Of a stretch of 64,000 nucleotides of DNA, positions 10,495-21,031 are shown piece by piece. A model generated the notes under the pieces. The model was given only the letters and a program-made list of their open reading frames with translations, did not search any database and had not been told where the DNA came from. Within the stretch, counting starts at the first letter, position 1. Each line of letters opens with the position of its first letter. Position numbers and translations under genes: made by a program. The DNA is from Dactylorhiza incarnata. Its lineage: Eukaryota > Streptophyta > Magnoliopsida > Asparagales > Orchidaceae. Location of the stretch: assembly GCA_033032865.1 (NCBI GenBank), contig JAWHQI010000004.1, forward strand, positions 22,922,001 through 22,986,000, read 5' to 3'.

Positions 10495-10873
10495 TGATGA
10501 GTTCCATTTATATACTGATTTTCGGACTCATCCGGGCTAGTTATCATGCTTTTGTACTTCAGTTTTTGTTCATATTTGTTTATATTCACCTTGTTCATGC
10601 TTTTACTTGAAGTGCATATTTAGGCCCGTTGTTGTGTGCAATTGCGCACTATATTGCTGGGGGTAAGCACATTGTGCTCCCCATTGTATTTTTCTCTTTA
10701 TGATTGTGCTGGATGTGTATTCCCAGCATGTGCTTTGGCTGTGAATAGGGGCAGATCTCCAATTTGCCTGAATTCATGTCTACATGAATCGCACGGTCGT
10801 GCATTTTCTTGACGCACGGACGGCTGTGATCGTGCGCTCATGGTGGCTGGCAAAATGGTGATATGAATGTGGT

Positions 10874-11102
10874 CGTGCATTTTTACGCACGGGCGGGTTC
10901 GCCTGTGCGTGAGTAAAATGCACGAGCTCCCTGTTTGCCTAGTTTTTCGTTCAATTGGAAGTTACTCGTGTGTTTTTACGCACGGTCGGATTCGACCGCG
11001 CGTGAGTAAAATGCAAGGGTGCGTCTTCCTTATTCCGTCCTTTCTGTTTTGCTTAAGTATCACACGGTTCACGCACGGTCGTGCGTTCGACCGTGCGTGA
11101 CC
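10874..11102. repeat. Cluster of three long hairpins in A LTR
   Basis: Stems built on ACGCACGG(G/T)CG and its complement: 10874-10895 pairs with 10900-10924 (over 20 bp), the next is at about 10966-11014 and the third at 11066-11102. They lie directly upstream of the TATA box at 11121. The other LTR has the same cluster at about 38337-38572. The middle stem base pairs differ between hairpins (GGGCG/CGCC and GGTCG/CGACC) but stay complementary. Confidence 0.82.
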
Positions 11103-11120
11103 ATTTTTCTAAGCATTTTC

Positions 11121-11128
11121 TATAAAAG
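11121..11128 (+). promoter_or_regulatory. TATA box of A 5' LTR
   Basis: TATAAAAG lies 20 bp after the last hairpin of the cluster and about 1 kb before the primer site. The equivalent in the 3' LTR is at about 38585. Confidence 0.6.
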
Positions 11129-12143
11129 CCAATTCTTTTCTGCGATTTCTTCCACCGTCAGGGCGGAAAGCTCCATTTTGAAGGTTTCTTCCTCCCCTTT
11201 AACCCGAGGCCACCTCGCATCATCCAAGCACTTCAAGGGAGAGATCCTATCCCTAGTCTCATCAACGGAGGAAGGAGTACACAACTTTTGTGGCGGCCAG
11301 ATCGTGACACAGAGACGACGGGTATATTGGAGGGAAGGTAACAGCTCCTCTAGACCCCGAACGTGATTGTGGACCGAGCTAGGATGCAGATTGACAACCC
11401 GACGATTCCTACCGTGAATCCCAACAAGTCTCTGGATGTGGTTGTATTTCTAGCTTTTCCTCCTTTCCTCCTTATGATTGTAGTTAGTTTCTCTTATGTT
11501 TATGATGTTGCACTCGATATTTGTTGAACTTCATGTTATATATTATGAAATGTTTTCATGTTTATGAGTGCTTGAGGTGTGCTTTCGTGGTGATTGTGGT
11601 GTGAGTGTTCCATGTGACACACTAGCAATTGCTAGTGGCGTGCTTGTTGACGAGGTGCTTGCGACCCTCATTCCGATGGTGTGACCCACTCCATCCGCAA
11701 GCCTTCTCGTCCATCCGCGCAGCGAAGTGGTGCATAGCGGCCAGTGTAATCCATTCGCGTAACGAATCAGCTCGCTTAAGGCCTGCACAGTTTGATTCTA
11801 CTTGCCTACTCGTCCATCCACTCTTGTCGTGTGTTCAAGACCTACGTAGTTTTCCATTCCGCCCGGCAAAGCATTGCATAGCGGCATTGCATAGGAGTAG
11901 TTGTAGTTGTTTTCTTTTATTTTCCAAAATCCAAATCAACTCTCCCGCAATCCATCCGACTTAAGGACTTCAATCTCAAGTCCGTCCTCAATAGTTAACT
12001 CCACCTTACTGTGTTCCTTCAAGATTCGATACTCGGGGATTCACTCCTCATTTTATATTACTTGAACCATCGATACACTGCCGTTTCGTGCCGCAGTCTA
12101 GCTACCGCCTATAGCGGTGTGCGAGATTTGCGCATCAAGTTTT

Positions 12144-12161
12144 TGGCACTGTTGCTGGGGA
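12144..12161 (+). other. Primer-binding site of A (tRNA-Asp type)
   Basis: TGGCACTGTTGCTGGGGA starts 6 bp after the LTR end. It differs at 3 positions from the complement of the plant tRNA-Asp 3' end that element C matches perfectly. All three changes are transitions. Confidence 0.85.
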
Positions 12162-12355
12162 ACACAGTCATGTGAGTTTTCTGCAGAGGGAGAATCTGAG
12201 AGAGAAGCCCTTCCATTTGTAAATTGCATCTTTTATTTTATTTCAGTTCTTTTTATTCCATTTTCTTGTTTTACTTAGGTTGCTTAGTAAAGTATTGTTG
12301 GGTGTAGCATTTTGCACAATAGTGTTTTTCTTTTGAATCTTGTTATCTTCACACA

Positions 12356-13227
12356 ATGTGGGCTTCATTTAATATTTGTTGCCGTTTGTGTGGAGATATC
12401 TCTCATGCTAGTGATAGATGTCCAACGGGAGATAATAGCCCTACCACTCAAGGCCAGTATATGGAGCACCAACTTCGTCTGGTACTCCATATGGTGCGCG
12501 TAAGTCCTATGGCTATTCTGCTGAGCCTTTACCATCACACTTCTTTTCGGCTTCAGCTCCTGCTGTGCCAAAGAAGCCCGCAAGGCAGTGCTTGTTTTGT
12601 CAGAGCATGGATCATGCTTTGAAGGATTGTGCTGCTTATCTTTGCTAATTGGACGAGGATGATGAACCAGATATCTGGATCGTCCCGACTCCTACTTCTG
12701 GCAGCACACCTTCAACATCTGATTATATGTCCGTATCACCTTCACAATTTGAAGGGGATGATGTGGACACAGTCACCGGATGTGTGGCTGATTTAGGCTC
12801 TGACATGGCTGAGCCCATCTCCCCTGTGCATATATCACCGTGTTTAGATTCGATTCTTTGTGAGGAATCAGTGCTTGATATTTATCCAAGCACTATTCCT
12901 CCCCCTATTGTCCATACTACATTCGTCTCTGACGACATTGTTGAGGATATGTCGCAGGATGACGCTGGCGATCTATGTGTTATGCCTGCTCCTAAGTAGG
13001 AGGACAACCTTCTAGGTGAAGAGGAGCTTTCCTCAGCACCGGTGGAGGAAGTCCAAATCTTGGGCATGGCCACTGTTGATCCCGCCGAACCTTGTAGCAT
13101 TGATGACAATGCAAACATTATTTTACTTTCCCAACCAAATGGGAGTGAGGTCGGGACCACTCCCCCGATTTCTATTTATTTATGTCATTCTTCTCCTTTA
13201 TTTCCTGACCCCCTTCTTTTCTTCTGA
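12356..13227 (+). pseudogene. gag-derived ORF of A with two zinc knuckles
   Basis: From the ATG at 12356 the frame contains CRLCGDISHASDRC, a C-x2-C-x4-H-x4-C zinc knuckle. After a frameshift near 12480-12500 a second knuckle, CLFCQSMDHALKDC, appears (about 12597-12640). Then an acidic, Ser/Thr/Pro-rich tail (DEDDEPDIW onward) runs to 13227, broken by a TAA near 12645 and a TAG near 12997. Zinc knuckles bind the element RNA for packaging. There is no capsid-like domain before them and nothing else of pol, so this looks like a trimmed nucleocapsid region of a non-autonomous element. Confidence 0.65.
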
Positions 13228-15233
13228 GCCTTTGCAGGTTGAGCCTTCACAGGTATTGCAGGAGGTGGTGCAAATTGCACAATTCAGTGATGCACACATC
13301 TTCTTGTGTGAGGAGGTTAATTCCTCCTCTACAGATGCTAGGAAAGGAAATTTATTTTGGTGAAAGTAGAGTGGAGGACTCTCCCTCCACCTCTTTCTTT
13401 CTCTCTCCTCTACCTGTGTCAAGCAGGTATTATTATTTAGGTAGAGGAGTAGTGGTTCTATCATCGTATCGGTACCCGTTACTGACACGGATATTAGAAT
13501 AGTTGCCTGTCCACTTCTCCTTCCATACTCCCATTAGCTAAGACCCGCCGCTTCCTGAATAAGTCGTGCTCGGATGACAATAACCCAGTAGTTATCTTAA
13601 TTTTCTTGTCTTTTATTTTATCTCTATCAAAAACTAGTTAGTTATATGTTATTTTAGTTTGCTTTTGCGGAGACCACCCCTTGCATGTATTTTCTATTTG
13701 TGAAGGCGGTGGTTGTGATTCTTCGTAGGGCTTCACTCAAATCTTCTGGTATGCTTACTTGCTGAGCATTGGGTACTCTCTTCCCCTAACTTTGTTTTAG
13801 AATATCTTAATGTATAGTTTAAGTCTGGGGGAGACCTGTTTGTGTACCCACTCACGTGCACAATCACTTAGCATGCTAGAAGTTTTTTATCTAAATTATT
13901 TTGTTCCTTTTGTCTGCACACAAAGCACCCACTTCAACCCATGCTTAACCTTTAGCGCGTCACAAGTATAACTCATTTCTGTTTGTTTTTGGGAAAATGA
14001 TTGTGCTGGCTTTTAAATTATGTAGTGGAATAAAATGTTGACTTCGGTGTTTCTAGTCAAGTACTCATGTGAGTATAGGGATTTATGTAGATTAGATTTC
14101 TTTCTATACTCATAGCTTTATGCATTTCAATTAGTATAAATATTGTTTACTCCACTCAAATGGTGAATCTAGTATGAATCAAACGGTAGCATAGGGATGT
14201 GTGTAAATGATTGTTAGATGTGTATTGCTCGAGCCGGGAGGAAAGATGATCTTTCTCGGTGGCTAAGAACTTGCCCCAAGCGATTTTTGAAGCATTGACA
14301 TAGGATAGTTCTAGCGCGTGAGAATGACGTAGGCCAACATTTTGGCCCGGTTGAGCCTTTGCGCCGTTCCTATCATCTTATCCTCGTTAGCCCAGTTGTG
14401 CCAACCCGTCCCTTGATTCAGCTCCACCTCTATCTCACCAAAGCTTAAAAGCCAATCCTAGTCGCACACCCAAATCTAAGCTTTAGATTTGATGTATTTT
14501 CATTTTTTTGGGTGTTTATGTGGTGAATTTCTTTTGTGATAATGTGGTTATGCTTTCTTGCCAAATTTGCTGAAAATGTTTTGAAAAAACAAATGAGAAA
14601 AAGAAAAAGAAGTGAAAAGAAAAGAAAAAAAAATGAGCCTAATTGAAAAATCGGTGTAAATTTATGATTGGGAGTAGGCGGTGCACTCACCCATGTTGCA
14701 AAAATCTAAGTCTGGGGGTGTGGTGCACTTGCATTCGATGTCGGTGTGCGAGGAGTCGTATTAAAGCTCATTTGGGTTTAGGTGTTTCAAGCCTTCTTGT
14801 TTATCTTTGTTTACCTCACCTTAACCCAAGCCCCATTTAAAACCTAAAAGTCCTGTCGACTCACGCTATGAATCAATCTAGTGTCGTGGAGAGAATGTGA
14901 ACGGCTTAGCTTATGGTCTCCGTCACTGATGGATTTCAGTGGAGTTTATCCGGAACCCCAGCATTGGTAATGGTTGTCTCAGAGATTATTTTACTTTCTC
15001 CATATGTGTGACCGGATGATTCACCGTGACTCCCATTTTGAGTAGAAGTAATAGTTATTTACTCTTTTAGAAATTTATAAACTGTGTACAACTAGAAATC
15101 TTCTCTAGTATTTTTCTATGCACATGGGCATGCGACTTCACATGGTATTCCATTTTGTAATTTTAAGTTAGCTATTTCATGTTCCCGCTTGCCGGATTTG
15201 TTTGCTCGGGACGCGCAAATAGGTAAGTCTGGG
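13228..15233 (+). other. Gene-free 3' internal region of A with three polypurine-like tracts
   Basis: No credible ORF. AAGTCTGGGGG occurs three times, at 13821, 14708 and 15225. The last one adjoins the 3' LTR (the remaining GG and the LTR start lie beyond B at 37954-37960), so it is the true plus-strand primer; the other two are extra copies. The region has AT-rich blocks (14580-14640) but nothing else I recognise. Confidence 0.6.
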
Positions 15234-15908
15234 TGTTGAAACCGATTTCTCGGTTTCTGTGGAGTTCGGGGCCCCCAACGGGTTGGGGGGCGACTGGCAC
15301 TTACTAATCTCGCGAGAGAACAGACCAGAGCCTCGGAGTTGGACACTGATCCTTAGGCTCAGCTAGGAGGACCCACCACACACCCGGAAGATCTTTAGAG
15401 CGCTTCCCCTCCCAAGCCAAAAGCTGAAGCCTGGGCACCTTGGAGAGCTCAAGGATGGCCTGAGGAGAGAGAAGCTCAAAAGAGAAGTCCTCTCCAAAGG
15501 TGCCCTTTGGATCCTATTTATAGGTTTTCTGATCTGGCCTGCAAATAGCAGGAATCTGCCTCTCGATTTTACTATACGCACCCCAACTTGGTCTGCTAAC
15601 AGCCAAACTCCGCTGTCCGGGGTGGCTATTGGCGGACCCTCAGGGGCAAAGAGGTAATTCTAGCTTGCAGCCCCATGGAAGAGGGGTCTGCGAGGACTGC
15701 TCGCCCTCCTGGTCTCGCCAAAGTGTATGCGAGAGCCCCTGCTGTCTCTGCGACCTCGAGGGTCTCGCTGAACCTTAGGAATGAGGCCCTCCTGCCGAGC
15801 GCGGAGAGAGCGAGACCAAGTCACTGATCTCGCCTCACCCCGGCTGCCGAGAACTATTGGTGTTCTGCGAGATCCCTGGGAGGAGCCAGGCGAACCCCGG
15901 GTTGTACA
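15234..15908 (-). repeat. 3' LTR of B
   Basis: Paired with 37276-37950. Rich in CTCGC and GCGAG words. The ORFs here are duplicated in the other LTR and are not genes. Confidence 0.92.
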
Positions 15909-16023
15909 CAATCCCCGCTCTTTGTGAGGTTATCCTAAGCTCGCAAAGAATCGTCCAACCCTGGGTGTTCGCTTGGCGACAGCTGTCCTGTCGGGAATCT
16001 TTCTGTGGGTCCCACCGTTAGGC

Positions 16024-16031
16024 TATAAATA
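16024..16031 (+). promoter_or_regulatory. TATA box of antisense gene 1 of B
   Basis: TATAAATA lies 78 bp before the ATG at 16102, in the short stretch between B's 3' LTR and the gene, on the strand opposite to gag-pol. Confidence 0.6.
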
Positions 16032-16101
16032 CCACTTGAGCTGAAGGGCGTCTTCATTTTCTTTTCTCTTTTATTCTTATCCTTACTGTAGCTATCTTCC
16101 G

Positions 16102-17274
16102 ATGCCTCTCTCCAAGGAAATGAAGGCTCGCCAGAAAGCTTCCAAGGCTCGCGAGGTGTCGATGATGATGAAGCCCACGGCGTGGATGAGTCGCTCGCCC
16201 CCCTCTCCTGTGCCGAAAACGAAGAAGGCGAAGGCCGCTCGCCGACTGGGAGACGATACTGTCGACCTGGAGTCTTCCCCTAGCGACAAATCCGTTGACA
16301 AGGTAAGGATTATCCATCACGCGAGACTACTTGATTATTGTTTCTAAGCTTCGCCTCTGTAGGTCATTAAGACCAACAAGGACGCTGGCGGGGCTTCGAA
16401 CGAACCCCACACTACTCCTCGGGAGAATGCGAATATCGTTGGCGAGAATCCTGACAGTACATTATTTGATCTAGCCAATTTTGCTTTAATCGTGTTACCT
16501 GCTGATGTTTCTTACCTCTTTATTTTCCTTCTTCAGTTCTGCCTCCTGCGAGACCGAGGCAACAGGATCAGCGAACTCCTTCCCCTAAACTCCTGGACGC
16601 GACCATCCCGACACCGAATTTTAACCTTCTCGCCAATGAGGACTCAGGCGGCTCGCGCCGGCCGAAAGGTCCTCTCTTAGGTACAGCGAAATACCCCCCC
16701 TGGAAAGGGGAAGACTCAAATCCCTTACTATGGCACCACGTTCGATCCTCCGCCTGGTTCCTTTCACCATCCCCCGGGTAAGCCTTCTCGTGTCTCCGCT
16801 ATTTACCCTGATATTTGTCCCTCCTAACCTCGCGTACAACCCTTTTCAGCGGACTGCGAGACCCAACACACCGACTCCGAACTTGGGGATGAGGAAATGT
16901 CCCCCTTTCCTGAGTAGGTGGAGGACTTCCTGGGCGATTCGCGAGAACCTGAGGTGATAAAACAGCGGACCGCAGAGTTATTCCAAAAGCAAATCCAGAT
17001 GCTGCAGGACCTCAACATTCGAGCGAGAGTGGATAGGCGGGCTGCCGAGGAGAGATATGCTTCGCTGATGGATGAGTGCGATAAACTTCGTGCTGCGATG
17101 CCTCGCGATCCCGATGAGTCTGAGACCTCCGAGGAGATGCTCATAGCGAGGATCAAAGATTTCGCCCAACTGATTGATCGCGACGCCCGCGCTGCTGCTG
17201 AATTCCACTACCCCAGGAGGCCGCCGAAGACGGGACCGCGAGGCGGCGGTAGGTGGCAGTGGCTGCCTTACTGA
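16102..17274 (+). pseudogene. Antisense gene 1 of B: intron-containing coiled-coil protein
   Basis: It starts MPLSKEMKARQKASKAR, a basic N-terminus that could be a nuclear signal (KTKKAKAARR). Exon 1 is 16102-16302 and is followed by GTAAGG...TAG. Exon 2 is 16363-16456, ending at a GT, and exon 3 starts at about 16537 after TTCTTCAG. A further GTAAGC...TTTTCAG intron lies at 16779-16849, but that junction is off frame by one base in this copy. The last exon has a TAG at 16915, then a coiled-coil (VIKQRTAELFQKQIQMLQ, AAEERYASLMDECDKLRA) and an R/G-rich tail ending at 17274. The product is unknown. F has a matching gene end at 63594-64000. Bases 17275-17620 look like its 3' end and hold no gene. 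Confidence 0.6.
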
Positions 17275-17626
17275 ACTCGCGCCTTTAGTTTTTCCTTCGT
17301 GAAACATTTCCGCTATTTTTGTATTATTACTCCGAACAATCTCGCATGGCTGTGGCCTCTATTAGTTTTGGCTCGCTAAGAGCTGTGAACAATCATTAAA
17401 TGTGCTATTGCTTGTGTCTTCTATACTGCTGCCTATCCTTTATCTTATTTTCGCTTGCGAGTACTATTTCTGCTCGCGAATCGTTTATTTGGACTAACCC
17501 TGCACATTGATCTCGCTCGCCGGTCATTGGCGGAATGATTTTTGTTTTCGCGCGTTACCATGATGTGACATTTTGACTAACCGTACCCTCCGGCGCTTGG
17601 GCTTCTTCCCGCCGTTTTCATTTTCC

Positions 17627-17634
17627 TATAAATA
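17627..17634 (+). promoter_or_regulatory. TATA box of antisense gene 2 of B
   Basis: TATAAATA lies 126 bp before the ATG at 17753 and follows the end of gene 1. F has the same motif ahead of its gene 2 (63269-63276, minus). Confidence 0.65.
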
Positions 17635-17752
17635 GCTTCTCATTAATGTTGTTTATCTACCGCCTCCCTCAGACCATTCCTTCCTCTCAGCTGCAGAGCT
17701 CTCGCCAATCTGTTCTCGCATTCCTCCCTTTTAGTTCTCGCAGGTACTAAAG

Positions 17753-19694
17753 ATGGTGAAAACTGGGAAGGACGACCGCGAGGCCGAAGGTAGGCAAAAG
17801 TGTGCCTGGGCTTTCTGCGAACACGAGTTCTTCTGCTGCAACATGAGCGAGGATGAATACCTCACCTCCATGGCCGACTTCGTCCCCCCCGAGTTCATAG
17901 CTCGCTGCTCGGGGGAGGATGAGGTGATTAACACCCTCCGACCCGATGAGATCGCCATCCCCATCGCACATTTCGCGGTGGGTCTGCGACTTCCCCTCTG
18001 GCCCGAGATTAGCCAAGTACTTTCCTCTTCATTTTTCTCGCAGGATTAGTCTCGCCCGCCACAGTTTTCATTGTTTGTGGTTTTCCAGGTGCTCCGGCAC
18101 TACGGAGTAGTTCTCACCCAACTCACCCCTAACGCGATGGCGGTGATCGTGGGTTTCGCCTGCTTCCTGCGCGAGGAGCGCATCGAGTTTAGCCTCCCGG
18201 TCATCCGGAAACTATTCTCCTTCCGCGGCTACACAGAGGGTACCGTCTACTTTGTAGGCTCGGGGTGCAAGGTCGTCGAGACCGTCAACAAGGCCCACTT
18301 CTGGGCTCAGAAGTTCATCCTCGTGAAGGGGAACTTCGGCAACATCCCCGTCTCGCCTGTCCAATACAACGATAGCGTCTACAGCCCTCCAGTTCTCGGC
18401 GGCCCCGATACCGACCTCTACCATTTCTTTCAGAAGAAGAACTTTGAGGTGTGCCATCTCCGCCGCAATGTCGACAAGCTACTACCGGTGCTCCCCGGGG
18501 AAGGTAAGGATCTCGCCCCACCACTCGTTTTCTTTTTAATTTTCGTCATTCCTCCTAACATAACTTTTTCCAGGTGAGTGAGACATCCCCCTCCACCCTC
18601 CTTATGCGAGTAACATAAAACCCTCCGCCGACCTCGCCCTCGCTACCATGGGGGCGGCGGCATGCCGAGAGGTTACTCCCGCGACCGCTACCTCTTCCAA
18701 GAAGAGGGCGGAGGCTTCAAGCATCAAACCTTCCCGCCAGCCAACTCCAAAGAAACCCAAGAAGGGCGAGAGCTCGCGCGCTTCCGTGAAGGGGATGCGC
18801 CCTGCCGAGCTCTCGGGTCGCGGGGCCGGCACTTCCGCGCTCCCCAAGGATCTGGAAGCCGAGGAGCCAGTCGAGGTCACCGCCAGGACCTCGGCACCGC
18901 CCCTTCCGTCGAACCACCAGCACTTCGGCCTCGGCGAGCGAGCCTGGGATGAAATCGGCGAGCGCCTAGTGCAATGGAGAGAAGAGGTCAACAGGATCGA
19001 TGTCTCCTCCATACTTCCCACTTGGGTGGAGAAGGACATCACAACCTCCCACGCCTTCAACTTCTCCTTCATTGTGTACGGTCGTGAGGACACCACGGAC
19101 TATAAGGAAGAAACCGCGAGAGGCCTCGCCTATGAAAGCGCGAGGTCCCAGTTACGGGATATGGAGCTCGCCCACATGACGGGGAGAACATGCCTGCAGC
19201 TGGAGCGCGAATATGCAGAGCTTGCCGAGGCCTACAAGGCCTCCAAGGCAAAGGTCGATGAGTTGAAGGAAGAGCTAGCTACCGCCGAGACCGGGGTGGT
19301 GAGTCATTTATCTACAACATCTCCTTTCTCCCCAACTTGTCTTCTCTTACGCGTTTCTTGTTCGCAGGATGCCGAGATGGCTAGGCTTTCGGATGCTCGG
19401 GTCCTGAGCCTGGAGGGCGAGGTCGCCGGGCTGAAGGCACTCAACCGCGACCTTGCTCGCGCCGCCGTACCCCCTTCTCCCCACCGTTTAAAGGAAGAGA
19501 GGCGAGTCCGCGATGAGGCGCTTCACGTAGAGTCGACGAATGCAGCTCGTTTCGTCTTCCAGGCCATGAAAGGAGCTGCACTGTTGGTTATCGAGGCCGA
19601 GAGCGTGTCGGTCGAGGACATCATCCCGGAGCTCTTTAATCCGCTCCCGCCGGTGAAGGATAGCGATGACGAGGAGTTTCTGAGCGAGGCTTAG
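17753..19694 (+). pseudogene. Antisense gene 2 of B: 'putative gypsy type transposon' domain protein
   Basis: Exon 1 (17753-18016) encodes MVKTGKDDREAEGR through PIAHFAVGLRLPLWPEISQ. A 72-bp GT-AG intron follows. Exon 2 (18089-18503) holds VLRHYGVVLTQLTPNAM, FSLPVIRKLFSFRG and HFWAQKFILVKGNFG. This is the plant domain known as putative gypsy type transposon (PF04195, from memory). After a second intron (18504-18573), exon 3 has an in-frame TGA at 18579, then a basic, Pro/Ser-rich linker and a long coiled coil (LEREYAELAEAYKASKAKV, VDELKEELATAE). A 69-bp possible intron (19299-19367) is itself open. It ends DDEEFLSEA at 19694. The function of the family is not known; nuclear or regulatory roles are guesses. 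F carries a homologue at 61509-63197. Confidence 0.75.
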
Positions 19695-19950
19695 GAGACG
19701 ATTTTCATTTTGTTTTTCGTCTATATTTCTGAGGCTGGCGAGATCGCCGCCTAATGTAACTAAACTCTTACATTGGAATGGAAATTTTGTGCACTGTTCT
19801 TTCTTGCTTGGTATTTTCTTTGATTTCATTTTTATTCGCCCATTTGTGTATAGTACTCGCTCCTTGCCGTCTCGCTTATTTTATTCATGCCGAAAATTCT
19901 GTTTCTCGCCCAGTGCCAAATTGCTCTAAATTTCCGACCAGATTTCTTAG
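19695..19950 (+). other. Likely 3' flank of antisense gene 2 of B
   Basis: No gene. It holds TAATGTAACT and T-rich stretches expected downstream of a plant transcript. An open frame from 19778 to 20995 runs through here into the tandem repeats; I regard it as non-coding because both repeat units are multiples of three. Confidence 0.4.
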
Positions 19951-20140
19951 GGACCAAACTCCCTTCTCGTTATTATCTTGTGCCGAGGACCCCCCTTCTC
20001 GCCAAGACGAGAAGTTATCCTCGCTTTCGAACTCACTTAGGGACCGAACTCCCTTCTCATTATTATTTTGTGCCGAGGACCCCCCTTCTCGCCAAAACGA
20101 GAAGTTATCCTCGCTTTCAAACTCTCTTAGGGACCAAACT
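19951..20140. repeat. 90-bp tandem repeat in B, two copies plus a start
   Basis: GGACC(A/G)AACTCCCTTCTC recurs at 19951, 20041 and 20131, an exact 90-bp period. The unit includes the inverted words CTTCTCGCCAA and ACGAGAAG. It directly precedes a second, 102-bp array. Such variable tandem arrays between pol and the 3' LTR are known for Tat/Ogre elements. Confidence 0.88.
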
Positions 20141-20165
20141 CCCCTCCCTTGCCAGCCTTTCCGAG

Positions 20166-20966
20166 AGATCAACCTAACCCATCGGCTAGTGAGAGCCCAG
20201 CGGCGGGATCGTCTGGGGCAATCCAGCATACAAGAAAGAACCTGTCAACCTCGCCAGCCTCTCCGCGAGATCAACCTGACCCACCGGCTAGTGAGAGCCC
20301 GACAGTGGGATCGTCCGGGGCAATCCAGGATACATGAAAGAACCTGTCAACCTTGCCAGCCTCTCCGCGAGATCAACCTGACCCACTGGCTAGTGAGAGC
20401 CCGACGGCGGGATCGTCCGGAGCAATCCAGCATACCTGAAAGAACCTGTCAACCTCGCCAGCCTCTCCACGAGATCAACCTGACCCACCGGTTATGGAGA
20501 GCCCGGCGGCGGGATCGTCCGGGGAAATCCAGCATACATGAAAGAACCTGTCAACCTCGCCAGCCTCTCCGCGAGATCAACCTGACCCACCGGCTAGTGA
20601 GAGCTCGGCGGCGGGATCGTCCGGGGCAATCCAGCATACCTGAAAGAACCTGTCAACCTCGCCAGCCTCTCCGCGAGATCAACCTGACCCACCGGCTAGT
20701 GAGAGCCCGGCGGCGGGATCGTCCGGGGCAATCCAGCATACATGAAAGAACCTGTCAACCTCGCCAGCATCTCCGCGAGATCAACCTGACCCACCGGCTA
20801 GTGAGAACCCGACGGCGGGATCGTCCAGGGCAATCCAGCATACATGAAAGAATCTGTCAACCTCGCCATCCTCTCCGCGAGATCAACCTGATCCACCGGC
20901 TAGTGAGAGCCCGGCGGCGGGATCGTCCGGGGCAATCCAGCATACATGAAAGAATCTGTCAACCTG
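20166..20966. repeat. 102-bp tandem repeat in B, eight units
   Basis: AGATCAACCT recurs at 20166, 20268, 20370, 20472, 20574, 20676, 20778 and 20880, exactly 102 bp apart, with only scattered substitutions. Each unit has CCTCGCCAGCCTCTCCGCG, GGCTAGTGAGAGCCC and GGGATCGTCC. It lies between the integrase end (21032) and antisense gene 2. This is a potential seed for satellite DNA. The spacing is far longer than any CRISPR repeat and there are no variable spacers. Confidence 0.93.
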
Positions 20967-21031
20967 GGACCCATAGTCGAAGAAACATCACATAAGAAAT
21001 AATATATTAGAACGGGTATAGAAAAGGAACT

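Larger units (their letters stand above)
10495..12137 (+). repeat. 5' LTR of A
   Basis: TGATGAG...CATCA, paired with 37960-39606. It has hairpin-forming repeats at 10874-11102 and a TATA box at 11121. The small ORFs in this interval recur in the other LTR and show no protein features. Confidence 0.9.

Noticed and set aside
20166..20966. Possible CRISPR-like array
   Set aside because: The unit is 102 bp, contiguous and without unique spacers, in a plant retrotransposon.
19778..20995. 405-codon plus-strand ORF
   Set aside because: It runs through two tandem arrays whose units are multiples of three; openness follows from the repeat length. Kept as a question in findings, not as a gene.
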